Source: Methanosarcina thermophila TM-1
GTDB lineage: Archaea > Halobacteriota > Methanosarcinia > Methanosarcinales > Methanosarcinaceae
Reading direction: 5' to 3'
Assembly (NCBI RefSeq): GCF_000969885.1
Contig: NZ_CP009501.1
Coordinates: 930,001 to 994,000, forward strand
DNA length: 64,000 nucleotides
Shown: positions 19,060-28,206 of the stretch, piece after piece
Layout: every line of letters begins with the position of its first letter
Numbering within the stretch: position 1 is the first letter of the stretch
Made by a program: the position numbers and the translations under genes
The notes under the pieces: generated by a model
Told to the model about the DNA's origin: nothing
The model's database searches: none
The model's input: the letters and a program-made list of their open reading frames with translations, nothing else

Positions 19060-19674
19060 TAAGTACCCCCACAGGTCTAACTGTTATTATTATGAAATAT
19101 GAATATATGATAATATTTGTGGTCACGATTATATAATTTCTATAATATTTATTGTTAAAATGATTATATATCTAAATAAAATCGTCCCAATAGTCGTAGA
19201 AAATCATACTTTTTTTTGTCCCCACAAAAAAAGACCTCGGATTTTTTTAAATAATTTACTTGGAAGTTCAGGCACTTTTAGAGACTTATCTTTTATTTTC
19301 TCCAGATCCAATATTATTCTGGATAATAGAGCTCTGCCAAAGTACTGTGGCAACGATTTGAGCCCCTGAACCTGCGAGACTACTTGAATTATGTGATACT
19401 TTTTTTCAAAGGAATAGATTTTAAAACTAAAAGATATTCCCAACTTAATGATTATAAATAGAAGATTATTAATATGACAACAATTATTATGTAATAATAT
19501 GTAATTACATTTATTTTTATAATGAAACTTTATATTATATTCAAATATTTAAAAATTAATGGTTAGAGGCTCCATTAATTCCAATAGCGGGTCAATAAAA
19601 TCATATGGCAGCCTAAAATCTTCTTTTTGATTACTGTTCAGATAAAGCATTAAAAATGTCGCAGGTGTTTTACT
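19060..19674. other. AT-rich spacer, 615 bases
   Basis: No secure gene. A leftward frame at 19204-19443 (79 codons, TTG start, no clear ribosome-binding site) ends in a plausible-looking Lys-rich sequence containing SLKVPELPSKLFKKIRGLF. It cannot be tied to any family and could be chance. The last part contains very AT-rich sequence suited to the promoter of the exported protein that follows. Confidence 0.35.
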
Positions 19675-21798
19675 TTGTGGAGATTTAAAAATGGATTTGT
19701 AGCGCTGGTTGTAACCTTCCTCGTAGTGATGGCAGGTTTTGGTATAGGTTCTGCAGTTGCAGATAGCTCAATTGACGGTAATTCTACTATTGATTATACT
19801 CCCGTCAGTTCTGATTCCATAGCTGATACAACTGTAGACAATAGTGTAGATAAAAATGTAGATAAAATTACAGATGAGACTGCAGATAAAACTACAGATA
19901 AAAAAATAGTTGAAAATGTAGATAAAACTACAGAAAAAACTGCAGATGATACAACTGTAGATAATAATGTAGATGAAAATGCAGGTAAAACTACAGATGA
20001 TACAACTGTAAATAAGAATGTAGATAAGACTACAGATAAAACTGCGGATGATACAGCTGTAGATAAGAATGTAGATAAGAATGTAGACAAAACTACAGAT
20101 GACAAAACTACAGATGATACAACTGTAGATAAGAATGTAGATAAGACTACAGATAAAACTACAGATGATACAGCTGTAGATAAGAATGTAGATAAGAATG
20201 TAGATAAGACTACAGATAAAACTGCAGATGATACATCTGTAAATAAGAATGTAGATAAAACTACAGATAAAACTGCAGACAAGAATGTAGATAACATAGT
20301 TGCAGACAACTCAAATGATCAGAAAAGTAAGAATGAAAAAATAATTGATGAGGAAGATGAAGAAGTAGTATGTGAAACTCCAGAGGAAGTAGAAGAAGTC
20401 TGCGAAGAAGCTCCAGAAAAAGAAGTTGTATGTAAAACTCCAACAAAAGACGTTAAATGTGTAGAGACAAGCCCGCAAGCTGTTGATCTATGTGTAAATA
20501 ACACTACCGAACAAGCGAATATATCAGGTACTGATGAGCCAAAAGAAAATATACTGAATAATTTTATTAAAAGTATTCTCAATATATTTAATGGGAATAA
20601 CTCTTCCGAAACAACTCTGGAACAGACAACTGTCCAAAATACCAGTACTCCAGCAGACAAGAACCTGACCATACATTTCCTTGATGTTGGACAGGGCGAC
20701 TCTATTCTGATAGAATTTAATAATAGCACTATGCTAATAGATGCAGGGGAAAGTGGTCAAGAAGACTTTATTTTAGACTACCTGCAAAACCAGGGAATTT
20801 CCACGCTGAACTATGTAGTTGCAACCCATCCGCATTCTGACCACATCGGCGGTATGGATGATATTCTTAATAATTTCCAGGTTGACAATTTCATTGACAG
20901 TGGTTATCCTCATACAACTCAGACATATGAAGATATGCTGACCATAATTGACCAGAAAGACATTCCTTTTGAAGTGGCTCAGGCTGGTCAGACAATTGAT
21001 TTTGATCCTGCTGTTGATATTGAAGTCATGAGCCCTGGGACTACATATTCAGATGACCTGAACGAAAATTCCGTAGTCCTAAAAATAACTTATGGGGATA
21101 CTTCTTTCCTGCTCATGGGCGACGCAGGTTTGGAGACTGAAGAAAACATAATGAAAGCTGGTTACGATGTGGATTCTGATATTCTCAAAGTAGGACATCA
21201 TGGAAGCCAATCTGGAAGCGGAGAAGCCTTTATTTCAGCTGTAAGTCCTGAAGTAAGTGTTATTGAAGTTGGAGCAGAAAATGATTACGGACATCCTGAT
21301 CCCGAGATTCTTGAGAGATTACAGAAGGTTTCGAAAGTTTACAGAACAGACCTAGATGGTACAGTTACTGTCACAACAGATGGGTCTACCTATACTGTAA
21401 CTACTCAGAAATCCGATACTCCATATGTAAGTCCTGATCCAGTATTGACAGAAATAAATGAAGTAATACCGACAGAAACATCAACATCTATAAATGAAGT
21501 AACATCTGCACAAACATCAACATCTGAACCGGTAAAGGCTCGAGTTGCAATATCAGATACAACTGACGCAAGCATTGAAAACGATGAAAACTCGAAATCT
21601 GCATCTACAACGGCGGCATCGAACACAATTGATAAGGATAGCAAGTTATTATATGCAAGTTTAAAATCTGATGTATATCATTCAGCAGGGTGCCAATTCG
21701 TCAAACGAATAAAACCGGAAAATCTCATTACATTTAACAGCCAAAAAGAAGCAGAAGCTGCTGGTTACAGAGCATGTAAAGTGTGCGGCGGTAAATAA
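19675..21798 (+). CDS. Exported ComEC/Rec2-type metallo-beta-lactamase with Asp/Lys/Thr repeats
   Basis: 707 residues from TTG 19675, preceded by AGGTG; no ATG or GTG fits the frame. Residues 1-30 form a signal peptide (FVALVVTFLVVMAGFGIGSAVA). Residues 45-215 are tandem repeats of DKTTDKTADDTxVDKNV type. Residues 225-275 are acidic with paired Cys (VVCETPEEVEEVCEEAPEKE). Residues 331-565 are a ComEC-like metallo-beta-lactamase domain: HFLDVGQGDSILIE, then THPHSDHIGG with H385, H387, D389 and H390, and VGHHGS and YGHPDP later. A Ser/Thr linker leads to a C-terminal Ada-type zinc module (YHSAGCQFVKRI..ACKVCGGK). The relative of the DNA-uptake nuclease domain suggests extracellular phosphodiester hydrolysis; this is inference. 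Confidence 0.88.
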   Translation: MWRFKNGFVALVVTFLVVMAGFGIGSAVADSSIDGNSTIDYTPVSSDSIADTTVDNSVDKNVDKITDETADKTTDKKIVENVDKTTEKTADDTTVDNNVDENAGKTTDDTTVNKNVDKTTDKTADDTAVDKNVDKNVDKTTDDKTTDDTTVDKNVDKTTDKTTDDTAVDKNVDKNVDKTTDKTADDTSVNKNVDKTTDKTADKNVDNIVADNSNDQKSKNEKIIDEEDEEVVCETPEEVEEVCEEAPEKEVVCKTPTKDVKCVETSPQAVDLCVNNTTEQANISGTDEPKENILNNFIKSILNIFNGNNSSETTLEQTTVQNTSTPADKNLTIHFLDVGQGDSILIEFNNSTMLIDAGESGQEDFILDYLQNQGISTLNYVVATHPHSDHIGGMDDILNNFQVDNFIDSGYPHTTQTYEDMLTIIDQKDIPFEVAQAGQTIDFDPAVDIEVMSPGTTYSDDLNENSVVLKITYGDTSFLLMGDAGLETEENIMKAGYDVDSDILKVGHHGSQSGSGEAFISAVSPEVSVIEVGAENDYGHPDPEILERLQKVSKVYRTDLDGTVTVTTDGSTYTVTTQKSDTPYVSPDPVLTEINEVIPTETSTSINEVTSAQTSTSEPVKARVAISDTTDASIENDENSKSASTTAASNTIDKDSKLLYASLKSDVYHSAGCQFVKRIKPENLITFNSQKEAEAAGYRACKVCGGK
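19846..20306 (+). repeat. Tandem coding repeats in the exported protein
   Basis: The DNA repeats units such as GATAAGACTACAGATAAAAC and GATACAACTGTAGATAAGAA many times, giving 7- to 17-residue protein blocks built on DKTTDKT, ADDTxVDKN and VDKNVDK. Copies are nearly identical at the DNA level, which implies recent expansion or slippage. Copy number is likely to vary between strains. Confidence 0.9.
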
Positions 21799-22245
21799 CT
21801 GCTCTAAAACAAGCTTAAATTAACAGCATAAACAAATAATCCTTAGTAATGACCCTTGTACAAGTTAATAATCGCAAAATAACCTGCAGGGTCATTTACT
21901 AAACATTTTATTTTTTTACACTTTATTTTTCTGAGGATCTCTCCCAAAAATCAAAATTCGCTTTTCTAGGTCTCGCACTTTAAGTGGACAATCATGTTTC
22001 TGATCATGAAAGAAATCTTTCTTTTCTTAATAAATCCAATATGTATCAAAAATCAGAGACTATTTTACTTATTTAATTAAATATTGGGATCTCCATATAT
22101 AAATTTTAAACTCATTCTAATAATGAAAATATGACAATAAGCACAATCAAATTAATAAAAGTAATTCTCAACGTATTATTACCTGAATAATAAAACTATC
22201 TAAATGGATACTATTTTTGAAGATAAAATCAGTGGGGGGAGTATA
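21799..22245. promoter_or_regulatory. Spacer with promoter of the NosD/PKD surface protein
   Basis: No gene is seen. AT-rich sequence with TATATATAAATTTT-like runs near 22095-22110 could be a TATA box. The stretch ends in a strong ribosome-binding site GGGGGGAG (22234-22241) placed before TTG 22246. That site decides the start of the following gene. Confidence 0.4.
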
Positions 22246-24579
22246 TTGAAGAGTAAGATCCTATTTACAGTTTTCATTTTGATTTTCCTGATGGGAGTAA
22301 TGCCTACAGTATCGGCAAAAGATATTATAGTGGGCTATGGGAGTGGATCAGATTATACAATACAGGAAGCTATAGATAATGCAGAAGCTGGAGATGTAAT
22401 ACTAATAAAGCCTGGAACTTATTTTGAAAATATAAATGTCTCAAAAACAGGACTGACTATTAAACCAGAAACAAGCGGTGTAGTCATACAACCAACGGAT
22501 AATTCAAATGAAACTGTCACTATAAGCGAGTCAGGTGTAACATTAACTGGTCTTAATATATACGGAGATGTGCTTGTAAGTTTATGGGCTTTTGATAGAA
22601 GCTTTGAATACCAAAATGACAACCCTACCTATGTAACAAACAACGTTATCGAGAATGGCGGTATTAGAGTAGGATCAGAGAGTTCTTCTGTTACCATATC
22701 TGGGAATCGAGTTTCAGGTAATGGTATAGATGTCTCTTGTTGTGGTTCATATAACGCAATAGTGAATAATGAAGTTTCGAACAGTGTAACAGGTATATCC
22801 GTATATGACGAGAGATATATGCCGCCAATTAGAGGTAATAAAATAAGTAACTGTAGCGTAGGAATACATGTTTCAGGGGTAACTTATGATGTTATAAACA
22901 ACGAGATAACAAATTGTGGAAAAGGCATAGTTGCAGGAGAAACTGGTGGAGCTACGTTAATTGGAAACAAAATAACGTACTGTACCGATTGTGGAGTTGA
23001 AGCGATTGGATATTTAGGTATTAACTATAATAACTACTTCAATAACACCGTGAATGTAAAAATTGATGAGTACAGTAATATAAAAGGCTGGAATACTACA
23101 CTTACCAGCGGTACAAACATTATTGGTGGACCATATATAGGAGGTAACTATTGGGCAAAACCAGATGGGACTGGTTTCTCCCAAACCGCTATTGATGCAA
23201 ACGGAGACGGAATTGCAGACTCAGCTTATGTTATTGACGAAAATAATATTGACTATTTACCCCTCACAGCTAAGTATAACTCAGTACCACCTGCTTCCGA
23301 CTTCAAAGCCAATGTAACTTCTGGAGCTGCACCTTTAGTTGTGTTATTCACTGACACCAGCACTGGTGGATCTCCAACTTCCTGGCTATGGGACTTTGGA
23401 GACGGTATCACTTCAAAACATGCCATGAATGCAACCCACACGTTTACAAAACCAGGAAATTATACAATCAGCCTGACTGTTGAAAACGCCGCCGGGAATA
23501 GTACAGCAACAAAGCCTAATTACATAGTTGTCACTGATTTCACTGATTTAAATGTTCCAATCGCAAATTACAGTAGCAATGTCACAAAGGGTTATGCTCC
23601 CCTGACAGTGCAGTTTTATGATCTCTCCCGGAATGCAGTTTCAAGGGTGTGGGACTTCAATAACGACGGAATACCTGATTCCAGTGAACCTAATCCCGTT
23701 TATGTGTATACAGCCCCGGGAACGTACTTTGTAAACCTGACAATATACAATGCAAAAGGAGTTTCCTCAAAGGGTACTACAATAACTGTACTGGAAAGCA
23801 GTCCCAGCAGTGATAGCAACTCAAACAGTGATAGCAACTCAAACAGTGATGGGAATAGTGGAGAAAGCAAAAAGAGTGGAGGCAGCAGCCGTGGCGGAGG
23901 TGGCGGTGGGGGCGGTTCCCCAGAGCCTGCAAGAAATGTGGATGTAAAGGAACTTTCACAAGTACGCGTTGTAAGCGGAAATTCTGTGAAATTTGATTTC
24001 CCGAAGAATGCCACCTGTGTTGTTTATGTGAGTTTTGATGCAAAGAAGACCGCAGGCAAGACCACAACCATTGCCGAGCAGCTCAAAGCAAAATCAACCC
24101 TGACTTCAAATCTGTCCTCAGGTGAGGTTTATAAATACTTCAACCTCTGGGTCGGAAATGCAGGGTTTGCAACGGAAAAGAATATTGAAAACCCTGTAGT
24201 GTGCTTCAAGGTTGAAAAATCCTGGCTTGAGGATAAGAACATTGACCAGAATTCAATCACGCTTAACAGGTACAGCGATAAAAAATGGTCTGAACTGCCC
24301 GTAAAGCTGTTGAGAGAAGATAGCAAATATCTGTACTTCAAGGCAGACACCCCAGGCTTCACCCACTTTGCAATAACAGGGAATACCATAGAGAAAGAAG
24401 AAGTTGCTGAGACAAAACATGAGTCTGGGATTGAAAATCTAAGAAATAATACTGAAAATGTAACAGTAAGTATCGAGCAAACTTCTGATCAAAACGAAAG
24501 TGCAAGTATCCCTGGCTTCAAAATAATTTACGGAATAATCGGGCTTATTGGACTGTTCCTGTGCAAAAGTAGACGATAA
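22246..24579 (+). CDS. Surface protein with NosD-type beta-helix, two PKD domains and PGF anchor
   Basis: 777 residues from TTG 22246, chosen over ATG 22204 because GGGGGGAG precedes it and the signal peptide (KSKILFTVFILIFLMGVMPT, cut near VSA-KD) then starts at residue 2. Residues 40-340 are parallel beta-helix repeats of NosD/PbH1 type (INVSKTGLTI, VTISGNRVSGNGI, EITNCGKGIV). Two PKD domains follow at about 347-430 (WDFGDG) and 438-517 (WDFNNDG). A Ser/Asn/Gly linker with seven to eight consecutive Gly comes next. Residues 565-715 are the archaeal PGF-pre-PGF domain, and the end IPGFKIIYGIIGLIGLFLCKSRR is a PGF-type sorting signal for archaeosortase. The role is cell-surface structure or adhesion. 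Confidence 0.9.
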   Translation: MKSKILFTVFILIFLMGVMPTVSAKDIIVGYGSGSDYTIQEAIDNAEAGDVILIKPGTYFENINVSKTGLTIKPETSGVVIQPTDNSNETVTISESGVTLTGLNIYGDVLVSLWAFDRSFEYQNDNPTYVTNNVIENGGIRVGSESSSVTISGNRVSGNGIDVSCCGSYNAIVNNEVSNSVTGISVYDERYMPPIRGNKISNCSVGIHVSGVTYDVINNEITNCGKGIVAGETGGATLIGNKITYCTDCGVEAIGYLGINYNNYFNNTVNVKIDEYSNIKGWNTTLTSGTNIIGGPYIGGNYWAKPDGTGFSQTAIDANGDGIADSAYVIDENNIDYLPLTAKYNSVPPASDFKANVTSGAAPLVVLFTDTSTGGSPTSWLWDFGDGITSKHAMNATHTFTKPGNYTISLTVENAAGNSTATKPNYIVVTDFTDLNVPIANYSSNVTKGYAPLTVQFYDLSRNAVSRVWDFNNDGIPDSSEPNPVYVYTAPGTYFVNLTIYNAKGVSSKGTTITVLESSPSSDSNSNSDSNSNSDGNSGESKKSGGSSRGGGGGGGGSPEPARNVDVKELSQVRVVSGNSVKFDFPKNATCVVYVSFDAKKTAGKTTTIAEQLKAKSTLTSNLSSGEVYKYFNLWVGNAGFATEKNIENPVVCFKVEKSWLEDKNIDQNSITLNRYSDKKWSELPVKLLREDSKYLYFKADTPGFTHFAITGNTIEKEEVAETKHESGIENLRNNTENVTVSIEQTSDQNESASIPGFKIIYGIIGLIGLFLCKSRR

Positions 24580-24596
24580 CGAGTTTTAAACTCGTT
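24578..24596 (+). terminator. Perfect inverted repeat after the surface-protein gene
   Basis: AACGAGTTT, one T, then AAACTCGTT form a perfect 9-bp inverted repeat that begins inside the stop codon. It is followed by TTAAAACGAATTTTAAAG. This could stabilise or end the message; archaeal termination does not need hairpins, so the role is uncertain. Confidence 0.45.
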
Positions 24597-25204
24597 TTAA
24601 AACGAATTTTAAAGTTATTCTTAGCAGGATTGAGGATAAAAATTGCGGTTTTGATTGTGAGGGATAAAAAACAATTAAAATTAATATCCCTCTCTTTTTA
24701 TTACCTCATGAGAGCAGAGAAGGAAACATTCTGAATATTATCACTTCCAGACATGAAAGGAGACAGAAACTGCAAAAGAAAGAATATCCAGTTTGCTGAG
24801 CGGCTTAAGAACAAAGATATAGGCTGAACTGAATTCTCCAGATAAGGTACACTCAAAAAATCAAGTCTGAAGTCTCCAGATAAAGTTCACTCAAAAGATC
24901 AAGTTCTGATATATTATTTTAGAAATTTCCTGACCGGTATTTTATTTCTCTTCCTGGTGATTTCCGAATATTGTTTAACAACTCTCTTTTGCACAAAGGT
25001 ATAATTATCCAGGGAATCAGATAATCATAAACATCGTCGTCGGAAAAGCCATCCAATTTTTGTTATTCGTATCACACCATTCAACAAAGTGTTTAATAGT
25101 ATGATTAGTTAGAAATAGTGACTTCTGACTGAGTCCATCAGTCCGATATTTCCTTAAATATCTTGTAATAAACTCATCGTTTTCTTAATAGGGAGATAAC
25201 ATTC
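24597..25204. other. Spacer with a 31-bp duplicated element
   Basis: No gene is seen. Two near-identical 31-bp copies lie at 24836-24866 and 24874-24904, both starting CTCCAGATAA and ending ATCAAGT, with three mismatches. The later part is AT-rich and should hold the promoter of the UPF0210 gene. A GGGAGAT ribosome-binding site lies 10 bases before ATG 25205. Confidence 0.5.
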
Positions 25205-26590
25205 ATGTCATTTAAACATAGTGGGTTTTATTCGCCTTCCAACAACGAAATTCTGGAGACAATCCAGATGGTCAGGATGGAACATCTAGACATAAGAACC
25301 GTAACAATGGGTATCAACCTCAGGGATTGCAGCCATCCTGATATTGAAGTTTTCAATGAGAATATTTACGAAAAAATAACCACACGCGCAAAAGATCTTG
25401 TGCGCACAACAGACGAGATCCAGCGCCTCTATGGAATTCCGATAATCAATAAACGAATCTCAGTAACCCCTATAGCCATAGCAGCCGAAAGTTGCAGGTC
25501 TAACGATTTCGTATCCATTGCAAAGACCATGGATGAGGCTGCAAAAGATGTACAGGTGGATTTTATAGGAGGTTTTAGTGCCCTTGTCCATAAAGGCGTA
25601 ACTGCTGGAGACCTGAAGCTTATCAATTCCATTCCGGAAGCCCTCGCAGATACGGAAAAGGTCTGCTCGTCTGTAAACCTTGCTACTACACGCACCGGTA
25701 TTAATATGGATGCAGTCGGTCTGATGGGCGGCATAATAAAAGAGACTGCGGAGCTGACTGCGGATAAAGATGGGATAGGCTGTGCTAAACTTGTAACCTT
25801 TGCAAATGCCCCGGAAGATAATCCCTTTATGGCAGGAGCTTTTCATGGAGTAGGTGAACCCGAGTGCGTCATCAATGTTGGGGTCAGTGGGCCTGGCGTT
25901 GTGAATGCTGCAATTAACGAGCTTGAAAACCCGAATCTTACTGAGATTTCCGAGACCATCAAAAAGACAGCCTTTAAAATAACCCGTATGGGCGAAATGG
26001 TAGGCAGGGAAGTTTCACGAAGGCTTGGAGTTGAATTCGGGATTCTTGACCTTTCCCTTGCCCCGACACCCGAAATAGGGGACAGTGTTGCTGCAATTCT
26101 TGAGGCAATGGGACTTGAGCGATGCGGAGCCCATGGAACGACTGCAGCCCTTGCCCTCCTGAACGATGCCGTGAAAAAAGGCGGGGCAATGGCTTCTTCT
26201 TCGGTAGGCGGCCTGAGTGGGGCTTTTATTCCTGTCAGTGAAGACGCAGGTATGATTGAAGCCGTCAGGGCAGGAGCCCTCAGCCTGGAGAAGCTTGAAG
26301 CCATGACCAGTATCTGCTCAGTTGGTCTTGATATGATCGCAGTCCCAGGTGACACTCCTGCTTCCACCATATCGGCTATTATTGCCGATGAGATGGCAAT
26401 AGGAGTAATAAATAGAAAGACCACCGCAGTCAGGATTATCCCTGCACCCGGGAAAGGAGTTGGGGATTCTGTTGAGTTCGGCGGGCTGCTTGGAAATGCC
26501 CCTATTATGCCAGTAAGCACTTTCAGTTCTGAGGTTTTCGTAAAACGGGGAGGAAGAATTCCAGCTCCAATCCAGTCACTTACGAACTGA
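25205..26590 (+). CDS. UPF0210/DUF711 protein (PFL-like fold)
   Basis: The 461-residue protein belongs to the UPF0210 (DUF711) family, which has a pyruvate-formate-lyase/ribonucleotide-reductase-like barrel but no demonstrated activity. Visible family segments are the start ([25 protein letters not shown]), [76 protein letters not shown] and [14 protein letters not shown]. Length is normal for the family. In many genomes it is paired with an ACT-domain gene (UPF0237); none is seen beside it here. No glycyl-radical motif is apparent, so calling it an active lyase would be unsafe. Confidence 0.92.
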   Translation: MSFKHSGFYSPSNNEILETIQMVRMEHLDIRTVTMGINLRDCSHPDIEVFNENIYEKITTRAKDLVRTTDEIQRLYGIPIINKRISVTPIAIAAESCRSNDFVSIAKTMDEAAKDVQVDFIGGFSALVHKGVTAGDLKLINSIPEALADTEKVCSSVNLATTRTGINMDAVGLMGGIIKETAELTADKDGIGCAKLVTFANAPEDNPFMAGAFHGVGEPECVINVGVSGPGVVNAAINELENPNLTEISETIKKTAFKITRMGEMVGREVSRRLGVEFGILDLSLAPTPEIGDSVAAILEAMGLERCGAHGTTAALALLNDAVKKGGAMASSSVGGLSGAFIPVSEDAGMIEAVRAGALSLEKLEAMTSICSVGLDMIAVPGDTPASTISAIIADEMAIGVINRKTTAVRIIPAPGKGVGDSVEFGGLLGNAPIMPVSTFSSEVFVKRGGRIPAPIQSLTN

Positions 26591-26698
26591 AACAATGGAC
26601 TGAAAGGTTTTCAAGGACACTGATACTTTCTCAAGAATATCGGATCATATCCGCGAATCTGGCAATTAATTTTTCATGAAGAAGGGTCAATTCACTCC

Positions 26699-26737
26699 CT
26701 GAAGAGCTCTTCAGCCACTGAAATTGCTGGGCTCTTC
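26699..26737 (+). terminator. Palindrome/hairpin after the UPF0210 gene
   Basis: CTGAAGAGCTCTTCAG (26699-26714) is a perfect 16-bp palindrome. The same GAAGAGC arm (26701-26707) can instead pair with GCTCTTC at 26731-26737, with inner CAGC/GCTG pairing. The two alternative folds are mutually exclusive. It is about 110 bases after the stop. A role in ending or protecting the message is possible but not shown. Confidence 0.35.
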
Positions 26738-26856
26738 AAAATAAAAACTTGTAAAAAGAATTTAGGCTTAAAATTTTATGTTAAAATATAATATTTGCCT
26801 GGAAACAATTTTTTGTATAATTAATTTAAAATAATTTTATGTTATTCGATATTTTT

Positions 26857-26920
26857 GAGTAGGGGAATAAGTGGAGCATCATCAGGTCTAGAGTAGGGGA
26901 ATAAGTGGAGCATCATCAGG
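26857..26920. repeat. Two exact 30-bp direct repeats
   Basis: The unit starts GAGTAGGGGAATAAGTGGAG and ends CATCATCAGG. It occurs at 26857-26886 and 26891-26920, identical over 30 bases and separated by TCTA. It lies just before the structured RNA candidate. It does not code and was seen nowhere else in the window. Confidence 0.85.
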
Positions 26921-26941
26921 CAAACAAACTGGACAAATAAA

Positions 26942-27046
26942 CCGAGAGCGCTGATCTATCTCTTCGAATAAATGTGTTTGGGGGGAGCACGATATCTTCG
27001 AAGAGGCTGCATTGGGGGATGCAGTAAACGGATTCAGCGCCTCTGG
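26942..27046 (+). ncRNA. Candidate structured RNA with three helices
   Basis: P1 pairs GAGAGCGCTGATC (26944-26956) with GATTCAGCGCCTC (27031-27043), 11 pairs with one bulge and one mismatch. P2 pairs CTCTTCGAA (26960-26968) with TTCGAAGAG (26997-27005), 9 of 9. P3 is the hairpin CTGCAT/ATGCAG (27007-27012 with 27019-27024) with loop TGGGGG. P2 and P3 lie inside P1, giving a compact three-way junction. The P2 loop contains a G-run (GGGGGG at 26980-26985). I do not recognise the class. It could be a stand-alone RNA or part of the leader of porB, which starts 158 bases later. The strand is assumed from that gene. Confidence 0.45.
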
Positions 27047-27204
27047 ACTTCTTCCTGCTGTCCATTTGATTCGTTATTCCTCTTAATTAAAGTCTTTAGT
27101 TTTCATTTGATGAAGAAACGCAGGGCGATTGAAGAATTAATACAATTATGAGATCCGGAGTTCAGATCGAAAGCCGGCTTCTTTAACCTTACGGAGGTAC
27201 AGTA

Positions 27205-28095
27205 ATGAAAAGAACTGCACCGAAATCTTATATTACTTCGGGACACAGTGCCTGTCCGGGCTGCTGTGATATTTTTGCTGCAAAATTCACACTCATGGGA
27301 GCAGGTCCCAACACCATTATTGTTAACCCGACAGGCTGCCTGGAGGTTACAACTACGCCATACCCATTGACATCATGGCAGGTTCCCTGGATCCATTCGC
27401 TTTTTGAGAATGCAGCTGCAGTAGCCTCAGGTATCGAAGCTGGTTTAAAAGCTCTCGGTAAAAAGAAAGATATTAAAGTTATAGCTATTGCAGGTGACGG
27501 TGCTACAATGGATATAGGTTTTGGGGCAATTTCTGGTGCGTTTGAGCGAGGACACGACTTCACCTACATCTGTATGGACAATGAAGCCTATATGAACACC
27601 GGAGCCCAGCGCAGCAGTGGGACCCCCTATGATGCCAGCACACCGACCACTCCAGCCGGGAAAGCTTCCTTTGGAAACCCATTCCCCAAAAAGAATATGC
27701 CTGCCATAATGGCAGCCCACGGCTCTCCGTATGTAGCCACAACCTCGATAGGCTACCCGAGGGACATGATGCGTAAGGTCAAGAAAGCTACCGAAATCGT
27801 TGGTCCTACCTACATCCACGCACACGCCCCCTGTACAACAGGCTGGGGTTTTGACACCTCAAAGACCCTTGAGATCGCCAAACTAGCAGTCGAAACCTGC
27901 CTCTGGCCCCTCTATGAGATGGAAAATGGGGAAATTACACAGGTCAGAAAAATCAAAGATCCGAGACCGGTAGAGGAATATCTTAAAACTCAGAAGAGGT
28001 TTAAACACCTTTTCGTAATGGAAGGTGGAGAAGAGGAGATCAGGAAGATTCAGGCGATAGCAGACTGGAACATAAAGCATTTCGGGCTTCAGTGA
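27205..28095 (+). CDS. porB: 2-oxoacid:ferredoxin oxidoreductase beta subunit, PorB-like, without partners
   Basis: This 296-residue protein is the thiamine-diphosphate-binding beta subunit of pyruvate/2-oxoacid:ferredoxin oxidoreductase. Visible are the N-terminal SGHSACPGCCDIFAAKF with 4Fe-4S Cys ligands, the TPP motif GDGATMDIGFGAISGAFERG running to MDNEAYMNTG, SSGTPYDASTPTTPAGK, and the late Cys in HAHAPCTTGW. The C-terminus resembles PorB (VEEYLKTQKRFKHL). A strong ribosome-binding site (ACGGAGGTAC) precedes the ATG. PorA, PorC/G and PorD genes, normally adjacent, are not seen on either side: upstream is 614 bases of non-coding DNA. The partners may be elsewhere, or this is a spare paralogue with another role. 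Confidence 0.88.
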   Translation: MKRTAPKSYITSGHSACPGCCDIFAAKFTLMGAGPNTIIVNPTGCLEVTTTPYPLTSWQVPWIHSLFENAAAVASGIEAGLKALGKKKDIKVIAIAGDGATMDIGFGAISGAFERGHDFTYICMDNEAYMNTGAQRSSGTPYDASTPTTPAGKASFGNPFPKKNMPAIMAAHGSPYVATTSIGYPRDMMRKVKKATEIVGPTYIHAHAPCTTGWGFDTSKTLEIAKLAVETCLWPLYEMENGEITQVRKIKDPRPVEEYLKTQKRFKHLFVMEGGEEEIRKIQAIADWNIKHFGLQ

Positions 28096-28206
28096 AAACA
28101 GGGGTTTTAATTGAACGTTTTTACTTTCTCACTTTCAGGTTCTTCAAGCCTGCAGGCGTTTTAAGTTTCATATCCGAGATTTTTTATTTACAGGCATAAG
28201 GATTTT

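Noticed and set aside
19204-19443. Leftward 79-codon frame with TTG start
   Set aside because: Ends in a fairly coding-like sequence but lacks a clear ribosome-binding site and any recognisable family; kept only as a remark in the spacer entry.
19794-20309. Leftward 171-codon Ser/Thr/Val-rich frame
   Set aside because: It is the antisense reading of the tandem repeats in the exported protein; repeats keep several frames open.
25843-26595. 250-codon frame antisense to the UPF0210 gene
   Set aside because: Shadow of a well-conserved gene, with no ribosome-binding site and low-complexity Ser/Pro composition.
26857-26920. CRISPR array
   Set aside because: Only two 30-bp repeats with a 4-bp gap; no spacers of suitable length and no cas genes in the window.
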